A stretch of DNA of 64,000 nt from Sporofaciens musculi (GCF_009830285.1 NZ_WUQX01000001.1:303501-367500), one strand, 5' to 3'. Counted from the stretch's first letter, positions 15,751 through 24,476 are shown. Notes: a model not told the origin generated them from the sequence alone. Translations and numbers: made by a program.

Positions 15751-18131
15751 TGGTGATACATAGAACTTCCAACCGACAGCAATTCCCAGTTCCCTATCAC
15801 ACAAAAAAGGGCTTGTCTTGGAAGATGGCAGGAAAAGTGATTGGCAGGGTGCTTCTGGCACTCCTGCTCCTCCTCCTGCTACTTGCAGTCTTTGGCACAG
15901 CCGCCCACGCTGCCGGACTGGTGGATGATACGGTGGATGCTGCCAACGAATACAGCAAATACCCTCTGGACAACTACCAGCTTGATTTTTATGTGGACAG
16001 CGGATGGGACTGGCTCCCGTGGAACTGGCTGGACGGTATCGGAAAACAGGTGATGTACGGGCTGTATGCCATCACAAATTTTATCTGGACAATCAGCCTG
16101 TACCTTTCCAATGCCACGGGCTATCTGATTCAGGAAGCCTACTCGCTGGATTTCATTTCCTCTACGGCGGATTCCATTGGGAAAAATATGCAGACCCTTG
16201 CAGGCGTTACCACAGGCGGCTTGTCCTCGGAGGGATTTTATATCGGGTTCCTGCTGATTCTCATTCTGGTGGTGGGGATTTACGTTGCCTACACAGGGCT
16301 TATCAAACGGGAAACCACAAAAGCCATCCATGCCGTTGTCAATTTCGTGGTGGTGTTCGTGCTGTCCGCTGCCTTTATCGCTTATGCTCCTAATTATATC
16401 GGGAAAATCAATGAATTTTCCGCAGACATCAGCAATGCCAGCCTGACCCTTGGTACAAAGATTGTGCTGCCTAACTCGGAAAGTCAAGGAAAAGACAGCG
16501 TGGATTTGATACGGGACAGCCTGTTTTCCATTCAAGTCAAGCAGCCGTGGCTCCTGCTGCAATATGGCAATTCAGATATGGAAAGCATTGGAGCAGACCG
16601 TGTGAAAAGCCTGCTTTCAACCAATCCAGACGAAAACAACGGGCAGGACAGGGAAGAAATCGTAGTGGAGGAAATCGAAGACAGGGAAAATACGAACCTT
16701 ACCATCACAAAGACCATTAACCGCTTGGGAACCGTCTTCTTCCTGTTCATGTTCAATATCGGTATCTCCGTTTTTGTATTCCTGCTCACAGGGATAATGA
16801 TTTTCTCACAGGTACTTTTTATCATCTACGCCATGTTCCTGCCTGTGAGCTTCCTCCTTAGCATGGTTCCCTCTTTTGAGGGGATGTCAAAGCGTGCCAT
16901 TACGAAACTGTTCAACACCATCCTTACCAGAGCCGGAATCACCCTGATTATCACGGTAGCGTTCAGTATTTCCACCATGCTCTATAACCTGTCTGGGGAA
17001 TATCCGTTCTTCCTGACGGCATTCTTGCAGATAGTGACCTTTGCCGGAATCTATTTCAAGCTGGGGGATTTGATGGGGATGTTCTCCTTACAGAGTGGGG
17101 ATTCCCAAAGCATGGGAAGCCGTATCATGCGAAGACCCCGTATGCTCATGCACGCTCATATGCACCGTTTACAGCATAAGTTGAGACGTTCTGTGGCGGC
17201 TCTTGGGGCTGGAACGGCTGCATACCACGCAGGAAAACAAGCTGGCTCAGACCAGAGAACTGCTTCCAACTCCGGCTCTTCCAAACGCACACAGGCAGAC
17301 CACAGCAGACCAGACGCACAGGCAGCACCGGAAAAGGAATCCGCATGGAAACGGGATGGTTCTGCGGTAGGTGCGGCGGCAGATACCAAAGATAAGATAG
17401 CCGATACTGCCGGACAGCTTCGGGAGCAGGCAAAGGATTTGCCTGTCAATGCAAAGTACGCCCTTTACCACGGGAAAACACAGGTATCAGAGGGAGTACG
17501 GGATTTTACTTCCAGCGTGACCCAGACCCGAACTGCCAGAGCGGAACAGCGGAACGCACAGGCAGAAATCCGCAGACAGACCATCGCAGAACGCAGGGCG
17601 GAACTGGAACAGGCAAAACAGCCGCAAAAGACAGCTTCCAAAGCACCCAAAGGGGCGGCTCCTGTCCATGAACGCCCTGTTACTGCAAAGCAGCCGGAAG
17701 ATTTCCGACATCATGCAGATACCTCTCATACAGGAAAGCCAGCTATGCAGCCTGCTTCCCCATCCATCAGGGAACGGGGACAGGTTTCTTATGAGGGAGC
17801 TGTGGTAGAACGGTCTTCGGTTCCGGTGGTAAAAGCAGCTTCCATCCACCATGAACAGACACCGCCTGTAAGGACAGAACGCCAGATAGTCCCTCCGGCT
17901 TCCCCAGACAAACCAAATGAAAGACAAAAGACAGCTCCAACTCCTACACCTGCTGCTCCCCGTCCGGCAAGACCTGTCCAAAATGATACGGCTCCTGTGA
18001 TACCGGAAAGAAAACGGGCTGCCCCTGTGGTAAAAGAATCCAACTTTACCATCCGGCGTACCACCGCCAGAAAGGAGTGGACAAAAACAGTAACAGCGGC
18101 TTCCAAACAAAAGAAAGGGGAGAAGCCATGA
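15747..18131 (+). CDS. VirB6-like polytopic conjugation membrane protein (Tn916 orf15-like, TcpH family)
   Basis: 794 residues. A first hydrophobic segment near residues 30-52 (VLLALLLLLLLLAVFG), then several more membrane helices to about residue 455, forming the channel scaffold. Residues about 455-794 are a long hydrophilic tail rich in Ala, Gln, Lys and Pro (HRLQHKLRRSVAALGAG, then AAPVHERPVTAKQPE), probably disordered and cytoplasmic. The start overlaps the ATPase stop (ATGA), and the end overlaps the lysozyme gene by four bases. Length and layout fit Orf15 of Tn916 relatives. Confidence 0.87.
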   Translation: MMVIHRTSNRQQFPVPYHTKKGLSWKMAGKVIGRVLLALLLLLLLLAVFGTAAHAAGLVDDTVDAANEYSKYPLDNYQLDFYVDSGWDWLPWNWLDGIGKQVMYGLYAITNFIWTISLYLSNATGYLIQEAYSLDFISSTADSIGKNMQTLAGVTTGGLSSEGFYIGFLLILILVVGIYVAYTGLIKRETTKAIHAVVNFVVVFVLSAAFIAYAPNYIGKINEFSADISNASLTLGTKIVLPNSESQGKDSVDLIRDSLFSIQVKQPWLLLQYGNSDMESIGADRVKSLLSTNPDENNGQDREEIVVEEIEDRENTNLTITKTINRLGTVFFLFMFNIGISVFVFLLTGIMIFSQVLFIIYAMFLPVSFLLSMVPSFEGMSKRAITKLFNTILTRAGITLIITVAFSISTMLYNLSGEYPFFLTAFLQIVTFAGIYFKLGDLMGMFSLQSGDSQSMGSRIMRRPRMLMHAHMHRLQHKLRRSVAALGAGTAAYHAGKQAGSDQRTASNSGSSKRTQADHSRPDAQAAPEKESAWKRDGSAVGAAADTKDKIADTAGQLREQAKDLPVNAKYALYHGKTQVSEGVRDFTSSVTQTRTARAEQRNAQAEIRRQTIAERRAELEQAKQPQKTASKAPKGAAPVHERPVTAKQPEDFRHHADTSHTGKPAMQPASPSIRERGQVSYEGAVVERSSVPVVKAASIHHEQTPPVRTERQIVPPASPDKPNERQKTAPTPTPAAPRPARPVQNDTAPVIPERKRAAPVVKESNFTIRRTTARKEWTKTVTAASKQKKGEKP

Positions 18132-19132
18132 AGTTAAGACACCTTTTCTTTGCCTGTTCCAGCGTGTTCGTGATGATATTCTCCCTGCTTCTTTTAGTGG
18201 TGATTGTCTTCTCGGATGAGGAAGACGGAGGAAGCGGCGGAAACCTTATCTATGGGGGCGTGAACGTATCACAGGAAGTCCTCGCCCATAAGCCTATGCT
18301 GGAAAAGTATGCAAGGGAATATGGCATAGAGGAATACTTAAATGTGCTGCTCGCCATCATTCAGGTGGAATCCGGCGGCACACTGGAAGACGTTATGCAG
18401 TCCTCGGAATCTCTGGGGCTTCCCCCAAACTCCCTTAGTACAGAGGAATCCATCAAACAGGGCTGCAAATATTTCTCGGAACTGCTCGCAGCGGCGGAAA
18501 CAAAGGGCTGTGACTTAAACAGTGTGATTCAGTCCTACAACTACGGCGGCGGCTTCCTAGACTATGTGGCAGGGCGTGGGAAAAAATACACTTTTGAACT
18601 GGCAGAGAGCTTCGCAAGGGACAAATCCGGCGGAAAGAAAGTCACCTACACCAACCCTGTTGCGGTAGAGAAAAACGGGGGCTGGCGGTATTCCTATGGA
18701 AATATGTTCTATGTCCTCTTGGTATCGCAATACCTGACCGTGGCACAGTTTGATGATGAAACGGTACAGGCTATTATGGAGGAAGCCTTAAAGTATGAGG
18801 GCTGGACGTATGTGTACGGGGGCGATTCCCCATCCACTTCCTTTGACTGTTCTGGACTGGTGCAGTGGTGCTATGGCAAGGCAGGAATCGCCCTACCACG
18901 GACAGCACAGGAACAGTACAATGTGACGCAGCATATCCCCCTGTCCGAAGCAAAAGCAGGGGATTTGGTCTTTTTCCACTCCACCTACAACGCCGGAACC
19001 TACATCACCCATGTGGGGCTGTATGTGGGAAATAACCGGATGTACCATGCCGGAAATCCCATTGGCTACGCAGACCTGACAGGCTCTTACTGGCAACAGC
19101 ACCTTGCCGGAGCCGGACGAATCAAACAATAA
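18128..19132 (+). CDS. Bifunctional cell-wall hydrolase of the conjugation system (Tn916 orf14-like)
   Basis: 334 residues. A signal-anchor helix (about 10-32) is followed by a lysozyme-like transglycosylase domain (about 50-190, catalytic Glu in IIQVESGG) and a C-terminal NlpC/P60 peptidase (about 215-334, Cys in FDCSGLVQW, His in THVGLYVG). It opens peptidoglycan locally to let the mating channel pass. The ATG at 18128 overlaps the upstream gene (ATGA), so they are coupled. Confidence 0.9.
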   Translation: MKLRHLFFACSSVFVMIFSLLLLVVIVFSDEEDGGSGGNLIYGGVNVSQEVLAHKPMLEKYAREYGIEEYLNVLLAIIQVESGGTLEDVMQSSESLGLPPNSLSTEESIKQGCKYFSELLAAAETKGCDLNSVIQSYNYGGGFLDYVAGRGKKYTFELAESFARDKSGGKKVTYTNPVAVEKNGGWRYSYGNMFYVLLVSQYLTVAQFDDETVQAIMEEALKYEGWTYVYGGDSPSTSFDCSGLVQWCYGKAGIALPRTAQEQYNVTQHIPLSEAKAGDLVFFHSTYNAGTYITHVGLYVGNNRMYHAGNPIGYADLTGSYWQQHLAGAGRIKQ

Positions 19133-19148
19133 GAAAGGATGAACCGAT

Positions 19149-20057
19149 ATGATTCAGATTAGAAAAGAGGAAAACCAGAAAAAGCAGAAAGAAAAGAAAC
19201 TGAAAGTTTACAAAGTCAATACCCACAAAAAAACTGTGATTGCCCTGTGGGTGCTGCTGGCGGTGAGCTTCCTATTTGCCGTCTATAAGAATTTCACGGC
19301 GATAGACATTCATACTGTCCATGAAACCAAAGTAATTGAGGAACAAATCCTCGACACTCACAAGATAGAGAATTTTGTGGAGAATTTCGCAGAAGTCTAC
19401 TATTCATGGGAACAGTTCGCCGCTTCCATTGATAACCGGACAAATGCTTTAAAAGGCTATCTCACCGGAGAGCTGCAAGCCCTAAATGTAGATACTGTCC
19501 GAAAGGACATCCCCGTATCGTCTGCCCTGACCGATTTTCAGATATGGGAAATCACAGAGGAAAAGGAACAGCATTATCAAGTGACCTATACAGTGGAACA
19601 GCGTATCACAGAGGGGGAATCCAGTAAAACCGTCCGTTCCGCCTATCAGGTGACGGTCTATGTGGACGGCTCTGGAAACCTGACAATTATCCAGAATCCA
19701 ACTATCACCAGCGTTCCCGTAAAATCCGGCTACACCCCAAAAGCGGTACAAAGTGACGGTACAGTGGATTCCATCACTACGGAGGAAATCAACGAATTTC
19801 TCACTACCTTTTTCAAGCTGTACCCTACGGCAACCGCAAAGGAACTGACCTATTATGTAAATGAGGGTGTGCTGAAACCTGTGGGAAAAGAGTATATTTT
19901 CTCGGAACTGGTGAATCCGGTTTACAATCGAAACGGAAATCAGGTGACCGCTTCCCTTGCGGTGAAATATCTGGATAACCAGACCATGACAACACAGGTA
20001 TCACAGTTTAACCTTGTACTGGAAAAGAACGGGGAAAACTGGAAGATTGTGAAATAA
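19149..20057 (+). CDS. TcpC-like conjugal transfer protein (Tn916 orf13-like)
   Basis: 302 residues. A basic N-terminus, one membrane helix (about 30-50, VIALWVLLAVSFLFAVYKNF) and an extracytoplasmic region built as two NTF2-like halves, as in the VirB8-like protein TcpC. It recruits or stabilises the other mating-pair proteins at the membrane. It sits 16 bases after the hydrolase gene with AAGAAAGGATG as ribosome site. It is the last gene of the transfer operon, followed by a terminator. Confidence 0.87.
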   Translation: MIQIRKEENQKKQKEKKLKVYKVNTHKKTVIALWVLLAVSFLFAVYKNFTAIDIHTVHETKVIEEQILDTHKIENFVENFAEVYYSWEQFAASIDNRTNALKGYLTGELQALNVDTVRKDIPVSSALTDFQIWEITEEKEQHYQVTYTVEQRITEGESSKTVRSAYQVTVYVDGSGNLTIIQNPTITSVPVKSGYTPKAVQSDGTVDSITTEEINEFLTTFFKLYPTATAKELTYYVNEGVLKPVGKEYIFSELVNPVYNRNGNQVTASLAVKYLDNQTMTTQVSQFNLVLEKNGENWKIVK

Positions 20058-20067
20058 TTTTGTGTGC

Positions 20068-20105
20068 AATAGGCAGGTAATTTTTTTGTTATCTGCCTAT
20101 TTTTC
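20068..20105. terminator. Bidirectional terminator between the transfer operon and hxlR-type gene
   Basis: A near-perfect stem AATAGGCAGGTAA / TTATCTGCCTATT with T tracts on the plus side. It ends the transfer operon and overlaps the stop of the convergent HxlR gene, so it can serve both. Confidence 0.8.
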
Positions 20106-20435
20106 TAAAGTTTGAGTTTCATTCAAATAATCTTCTCCCCATTTACATAACTCATCTAATATTGGTGTAAGACTTTTTCCAAAATCCGTCAAAGAATATT
20201 CCGTTTTGGGTGGTATTACAGGATATACTTTTCTGTTTATAAGACCATCCTTTTCTAGTTCCCGTAATTGTTGTGCTAACATTTTATCTGTTGCCTTTGG
20301 CATTCGTTTATGCAATTCACTATATCTTAAAGTCTTTCCCATCAAGTGCCACAGAATAACAGCCTTATATTTTCCACCGATTAGCTGAATCGTTGCTTCA
20401 ACCGGACAATTATATCCACTGCAACTTAAGCTCAT
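20097..20435 (-). CDS. HxlR-family winged-helix regulator
   Basis: 112 residues with the HxlR pattern: IQLIGGKYKAVILWHL, then the recognition region KATDKMLAQQLRELEKDGLI, wing VYPVIPPKTEYSLTDFG. Two cysteines near the N-terminus (residues 5 and 10) recall the redox-sensing YodB/HypR branch, where a Cys near residue 6-14 senses quinones or disulfide stress. It is divergent from a nitroreductase gene, the same pairing as yodB with its nitroreductase target, so repression of that gene until electrophile stress is a good inference. Confidence 0.82.
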   Translation of the reverse strand: MSLSCSGYNCPVEATIQLIGGKYKAVILWHLMGKTLRYSELHKRMPKATDKMLAQQLRELEKDGLINRKVYPVIPPKTEYSLTDFGKSLTPILDELCKWGEDYLNETQTLEK

Positions 20436-20485
20436 AATATCACCTTACTTTCTTTTTAGATAGTATATTCCTAAATAGTGCGTTC

Positions 20486-20513
20486 TTGCTCTATTTTTAG
20501 ATATAGGTATAAT
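20486..20513 (+). promoter_or_regulatory. Promoter and probable HxlR operator for the nitroreductase gene
   Basis: A -35 TTGCTC (20486-20491) and a -10 TATAAT (20508-20513), 16 bases apart. Around the -35 lies an interrupted inverted repeat, CTAAATAG (20471) with CTATTTTTAG (20491), placed where the divergent HxlR protein could block both promoters. Confidence 0.5.
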
Positions 20514-20559
20514 TATAGTATAGGTTGACCTGAATCACAATACAAAGGAGATTTTGAAA

Positions 20560-21078
20560 ATGGAATTTTTAGAACTTGCTAAAAAAAGATATTCTGTTAG
20601 AGCATATGATAACAGACCTGTTGAAAAAGAAAAACTTGATAAAATTTTAGAAGCAGCTCATGTAGCTCCGACAGCAGCTAATTTACAGCCAGTAAAATTG
20701 ATTGCTGTTCAGGAAAAAGAGCAGTTAAATAAACTTGCAAAGGCAGCTAATATTTATCACGCTCCATTGGCAATTATTGTATGTGCTGACCATGAGAAAG
20801 CATGGGTGCGTCCATTTGACCAGAAACAGACCACTGATATTGACGCTTCTATCTTAACAGACCATATGATGTTACAGGCTACAGAACTTGGGCTTGGTAC
20901 TGTATGGGTATGTTATTTCAAGCCAGATATTGTAAAAAAGGAGTTTCATCTTCCCGATAATTTGGAACCAGTCAATATCTTAGTTATTGGATATGGAAAA
21001 GAACCCGAAGCCAGCTCAGAACGCCATGCTGCTACCCGTATTGCTATAAATGATTTAGTATCTTATAATTACTTATAA
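20560..21078 (+). CDS. Nitroreductase-family FMN oxidoreductase
   Basis: 172 residues: MEFLELAKKRYSVRAYDNRP start (FMN phosphate-binding Arg/Ser), APTAANLQPVKLIAV, DHMMLQATELGLGTVWVCYF and a final VIGYGK, all typical of the NfsA/FRP-like fold. It reduces nitroaromatics, quinones or flavins with NAD(P)H in the cytoplasm. The ATG at 20560 has AAAGGAG nine bases upstream. Carried as ICE cargo and divergent from an HxlR regulator, it probably detoxifies electrophiles; it could also alter sensitivity to nitro-drugs. Confidence 0.85.
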   Translation: MEFLELAKKRYSVRAYDNRPVEKEKLDKILEAAHVAPTAANLQPVKLIAVQEKEQLNKLAKAANIYHAPLAIIVCADHEKAWVRPFDQKQTTDIDASILTDHMMLQATELGLGTVWVCYFKPDIVKKEFHLPDNLEPVNILVIGYGKEPEASSERHAATRIAINDLVSYNYL

Positions 21079-21206
21079 TGAAAATATTATAGCGTACTCT
21101 TGTGGTAATAGATAAGGATAGGTAATTTTTAAAAATCATAAAATTGAATTGAATATTTTTATAAAATCCGCTATTCTTATAACAGATAAGGAAAGGAGCA
21201 GGCACA

Positions 21207-21270
21207 ATGGCAGTAAATAAAATGTGTGCATAGCAAAGGCTATTGCACATCAAATTATGATAGCCTTTGC
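21207..21270 (+). promoter_or_regulatory. Leader peptide MAVNKMCA with overlapping hairpin
   Basis: GAAAGGAGC lies just before an ATG at 21207 that opens an eight-codon ORF (MAVNKMCA, stop at 21231-21233). The stop overlaps the first arm of an 11-bp perfect hairpin, GCAAAGGCTAT (21233-21243) with ATAGCCTTTGC (21260-21270). A short translated leader running into a stable hairpin is the usual layout of ribosome-stalling attenuators in front of antibiotic-resistance genes. Here the next gene is a CD3324-like small protein, so the leader may be a relic of earlier cargo or may control this gene. Confidence 0.5.
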
Positions 21271-21302
21271 AATCCTAAGTAACACAAATTAGGAGGTGCA
21301 GA

Positions 21303-21575
21303 ATGAGCTATTATAAGGCAGAAGAAGTTTTGCCAGAACATATTATAAAAGAAATCCAGAAATACGTTGATGGACACTCCATTTATGTTCCAAAAAAGCC
21401 AGATAATAGAAAAAATTGGGGAGAAAGTACCGAAACTTTATCTTTCCTTGAAAAGAGAAATGAGCAGATTTATTCTGAATATTTGGATGGCTGCTCTATT
21501 ACCCAACTTTCAGCAAAATATTATCTGGTAGAAAAAAGCATACAACGTATTATCCGGCAAAAAAAGAAAAAATAA
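21303..21575 (+). CDS. CD3324-family small protein
   Basis: 90 residues. The start MSYYKAEEVLPEHIIKEIQK, a YIPKK-like segment (IYVPKKPDNRKNWGE) and a C-terminal helix-turn-helix-like stretch (YLDGCSITQLSAKYYLVEKS) match the CD3324 family, whose function is not established. AGGAGGTGCAGA upstream is a very strong ribosome site. A terminator follows directly. Confidence 0.65.
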   Translation: MSYYKAEEVLPEHIIKEIQKYVDGHSIYVPKKPDNRKNWGESTETLSFLEKRNEQIYSEYLDGCSITQLSAKYYLVEKSIQRIIRQKKKK

Positions 21576-21585
21576 CCTGTATTAT

Positions 21586-21629
21586 GTGCCATAGATAAGT
21601 TTCCATATTCTCTATGGCACACTTTTATT
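21586..21629 (+). terminator. Rho-independent terminator after the CD3324-like gene
   Basis: A 10-bp perfect stem GTGCCATAGA / TCTATGGCAC followed by ACTTTTATTT. Confidence 0.75.
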
Positions 21630-21707
21630 TCACAAATATTCTTGTGGTTTAAAATTCCCCCCTGTTACGGTTATAATTTTTTAAAAAGATTGGAGGGAAA
21701 ATATAAT

Positions 21708-22466
21708 ATGCCATATTTTACATATCAGAATAAAAAAATTTTCTTTGAAGAATATGGAACAGGCATACCACTATTATTACTTCATGGAAATTCGCTATCT
21801 TCAAGAATGTTTCTTCCAGTAGTTAATGATTTACAAAAATATTCCAAAGTTATTTTAATTGATTTCTTAGGAAATGGCTACTCTGATAGACTTTCCAGCA
21901 TATCGGATGATTTATGGTATGATGAAGCACAACAGGCAATCTCACTGATTGATTATCTTGGCTATTCACAAGTAAATCTATTAGGGAGTAGCGGAGGTGC
22001 TTTAGTTGCTTTAAATATAGCATTAGAAAGACCTGATTTAGTTGGAAAAATTGTAGCTGATAGCTTTGAGGGAGAAACACCATTGGAGTCCTTTGTTGCA
22101 AACATATATCAAGACAGAGCAATCTCTAAGGAAAACCTGTGGCTACGGACTTTGTATCAGCAAAATCATGGGGACGATTGGGAAAATGTTGTTGATAATG
22201 ATACTCTTGCAATCTATACACACTATCAAAACCATAAGACATTCTTCCACAAAAATTTATGTGAATTAAACTTACCCGTCCTACTAACAGGAAGTAAAGA
22301 GGATGAATTTATGTCCGGTGAATTTTTTGAAAATGTTTATACAAAGCTCCCGATTAGAGATAAAAGGATATGTATTTTTGAACACGGTGGACATCCTGCT
22401 ATGATTTCAAATAAAGATACCTTTATACCTTTAGTAATAAGTTTTTTGGAAAATATAGAAAAGTAG
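21708..22466 (+). CDS. Alpha/beta-fold hydrolase (ICE cargo)
   Basis: 252 residues with a canonical alpha/beta hydrolase layout: oxyanion region PLLLLHGNSLSS, nucleophile elbow LLGSSGGA (Ser near residue 94), acid in TGSKEDEF and His in EHGGHPA. Substrate unknown; small esters are typical. GGAGGG lies 10 bases before the ATG at 21708. It is followed closely by the KTR gene, suggesting one cargo transcript. Confidence 0.8.
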   Translation: MPYFTYQNKKIFFEEYGTGIPLLLLHGNSLSSRMFLPVVNDLQKYSKVILIDFLGNGYSDRLSSISDDLWYDEAQQAISLIDYLGYSQVNLLGSSGGALVALNIALERPDLVGKIVADSFEGETPLESFVANIYQDRAISKENLWLRTLYQQNHGDDWENVVDNDTLAIYTHYQNHKTFFHKNLCELNLPVLLTGSKEDEFMSGEFFENVYTKLPIRDKRICIFEHGGHPAMISNKDTFIPLVISFLENIEK

Positions 22467-22493
22467 TATAATTGATAAAGGTAGGTGCTTTTC

Positions 22494-22670
22494 ATGGCAG
22501 AACAACAAATATGGGTACTTTGTCCTGTCTGTAACAACAAGACACGAACTAAAATACGCAAAGACACGGAACTGGTAAATTTCCCTCTCTTTTGTCCAAA
22601 ATGCAAAAAAGAAAATTTAGTGACAATAAAAAACGGAATTACAACCATTATCAAAGAGCCAGACGCTTAG
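22494..22670 (+). CDS. Small cysteine-rich KTR-domain protein, second copy
   Basis: 58 residues with CPVC and CPKC pairs and the KTR triplet after the first pair; a close relative of the gene at 2374. Probably a zinc ribbon of unknown role. The start is the ATG at 22494, preceded by AAAGGTAGGTG. It ends before the terminator hairpin, whereas the E1 copy reads through the equivalent arm. Confidence 0.72.
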   Translation: MAEQQIWVLCPVCNNKTRTKIRKDTELVNFPLFCPKCKKENLVTIKNGITTIIKEPDA

Positions 22671-22675
22671 ACGCA

Positions 22676-22694
22676 GAGCCGATAATTTATAAGC
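22676..22694 (+). terminator. Left arm of a terminator hairpin split by IS copy B (right arm 24421-24439)
   Basis: The 19-base arm starting GAGCCGATA and ending TATAAGC pairs at 17 of 19 positions with the arm at 24421-24439 (GCTTATAG...CGGCTC). Removing the IS and one copy of its CTA duplication gives a compact hairpin with a seven-base loop (TATACAA), followed by ATTTTAATTT. The IS therefore landed in the loop of the KTR gene's terminator. Confidence 0.75.
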
Positions 22695-22775
22695 TATGAA
22701 CCGCTCCCTGTCAAGTAGACAGTTAAAAAAATAAAAATTTTTACCTGCCAGTCGCAAAGAGGACTGGCAGAGCTT

Positions 22776-23662
22776 TTATGCAGCATCTTTCAAATAGTTT
22801 CTATATTCTATCGGTGTCATACAGTTTAAGCGTTTCTGATACCGATGATTATTATAATAATCTATGTAATCTGATACAGCCTCCTTTAGCTCCTCATATG
22901 TTTGAAATTTCTTCAGGTAATACATTTCTGATTTCAGCATCCCCCAGAACGCTTCCATTGGTCCGTTATCAATACATCTGGATACTCTTGACATGCTTTG
23001 TGTCATTCCCGCTTTGTTAAGCTTTTTACGGAAGTATTTTGAGGTGTATTGGTATCCACGGTCACTGTGGAATAAAGGCCTTGCATCTGGATGGTTTTCA
23101 TGGGCAGTGTCAAAGGTTTCAAAAACAAGGGCATTATTATTGGAATGTCCAATGACAAAGGAAACAATACTTTTATCTGACAAGTCCAGAATGGCGCTCA
23201 GGTATGCCTTCCCACTGGCTCCATATTTCATCTCCGTTACATCCGTAAGCCATTTTCCCCAAAACGTTCCGCATGGAACTCCCGGTTTAAGATGTTTTCG
23301 GCAGTAACCTCTGGCGTTGATTTTACATAGTTTCTTCTCCTGCGCCGGCACACAGATTTCAGATGTAAAATCCGCATAAGGCGCAAGATTCTCTTTGCGT
23401 TGACTTGAAATTCATTTTCACGGTTTAATTTAATCGTCATCTGCCTGTAACCCAGAATCCCGCTTTTTTCCTCGTACGCATCTCTGATAAGGACACATAA
23501 TTTCTGGTTGAATTTCTCATTTTCACTTGGTTTTCGGTTCAGCCATTTATAATAAGCAGAACGCGAAATTCCCGCAAATCTGCAGAGTTCTGATATTGAA
23601 CATCCCTGCTCGTCATATATTTCCTGTATCGCCAGATAAACCGTTTCATTTTGTGTCTGGCT
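22776..23662 (-). pseudogene. IS3-family transposase OrfB (copy B), frameshifted
   Basis: Same DDE integrase as in copy A. Near 23265, copy B has GGGGAAAATGG where copy A has GGGGAAAAATGG, a one-base loss just before WLTDVTEM. This splits the rve domain into two frames (23237-23440 and 22776-23351). The catalytic C-terminal part (MEAFWGMLKSE) is intact here. The A-run suggests replication slippage or a base-call problem. Confidence 0.8.
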
Positions 23663-24345
23663 TAGAACCGCCTCCTTTCGATTTCGTCGAGTTTTTTTAA
23701 GAAAGCAACCTCCAGCTGGGCTCTGCGCTTTTCCGCTTGAAGAAGCTTATTTTCCGCACGCAGCTTCTCCAGTTCCGACATTTCTGTTTCAGATTTTCTT
23801 TTCCCTCTTTTGTCAATAAGCCCTTCTACGCCGTTTGACTGGTATTTCCTTGTCCATTGGTAAATCTGTTGGTAGGATACCTGGTATTTTTCTGCTGCCT
23901 GGGCATAATCCATTCCATGCTCTATGCAGTATGTTACAATTTCCACCCGTTCCTCATATGAGGTTTTTCTTCCTTTGGTCATGACGCTGGTTCCTCCTGT
24001 TCCAGAAGTCTTTAACTTCTCATGACCATTATACTTCATAATCCAGTTGCGAAGCTGCTTATCTGAGCGGATTCCATACTTTTTCTGGATTTCCCTTAAT
24101 GTTCCTTTGCCGGAAAGGTAATCGGCAACAGCATTTTGTTTTGTTTCGGCGGAATAGATACGGAGTTTTGGAGTTGTTTTTAACCCCTCTATTCCTAAAG
24201 ACTGATACAAGGTCACCCACTCGACGATACGTGTTCCATTTGTTCCCAGGCTTCGGGCGATACTTTCTGTTGAACAGCTTCCCTCCAAATATTTTGTAAC
24301 GGCATCTAATTTCATTTCAAAAGAGTATTTTGAATGTTGTCCCAT
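23662..24345 (-). CDS. IS3-family transposase OrfA (copy B)
   Basis: 227 residues, one substitution (Ala for Val at about residue 78) from copy A, with the same two helix-turn-helix modules, zipper helix and seven-A slippery run near its 3' end. Intact by itself. Confidence 0.88.
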   Translation of the reverse strand: MGQHSKYSFEMKLDAVTKYLEGSCSTESIARSLGTNGTRIVEWVTLYQSLGIEGLKTTPKLRIYSAETKQNAVADYLSGKGTLREIQKKYGIRSDKQLRNWIMKYNGHEKLKTSGTGGTSVMTKGRKTSYEERVEIVTYCIEHGMDYAQAAEKYQVSYQQIYQWTRKYQSNGVEGLIDKRGKRKSETEMSELEKLRAENKLLQAEKRRAQLEVAFLKKLDEIERRRF

Positions 24346-24476
24346 AAAATATGCTCCTCCTTATAGTGACAGTTTTATTATTTCATCTGTCTACCATAAG
24401 GGGAGCATATCACTATACAAGCTTATAGACTATCGGCTCATTTTAATTTCAATCTTATTCTTGTAGGCAATAGAAG

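Larger units (their letters stand above)
22697..24412 (-). mobile_element. IS3-family insertion sequence, copy B (1716 bp, inverted)
   Basis: Nearly identical to copy A at 2574-4288 but in the opposite orientation. Flanked by a 3-bp target duplication CTA (22694-22696 and 24413-24415), as usual for the IS3 family. The two inverted copies could invert the 18.4-kb segment between them by homologous recombination; the intact flanks of copy B argue that this has not happened here. Confidence 0.92.

Noticed and set aside
15879..16562. 227-codon minus-strand ORF opposite the orf15-like gene
   Set aside because: Shadow of a conserved transfer gene; no homology-like motifs and Cys/His-rich composition typical of antisense frames.
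22676..24439. Inversion between the two opposite IS copies
   Set aside because: Copy B has a proper 3-bp target duplication and both arms of its original hairpin, so its flanks have not been exchanged.
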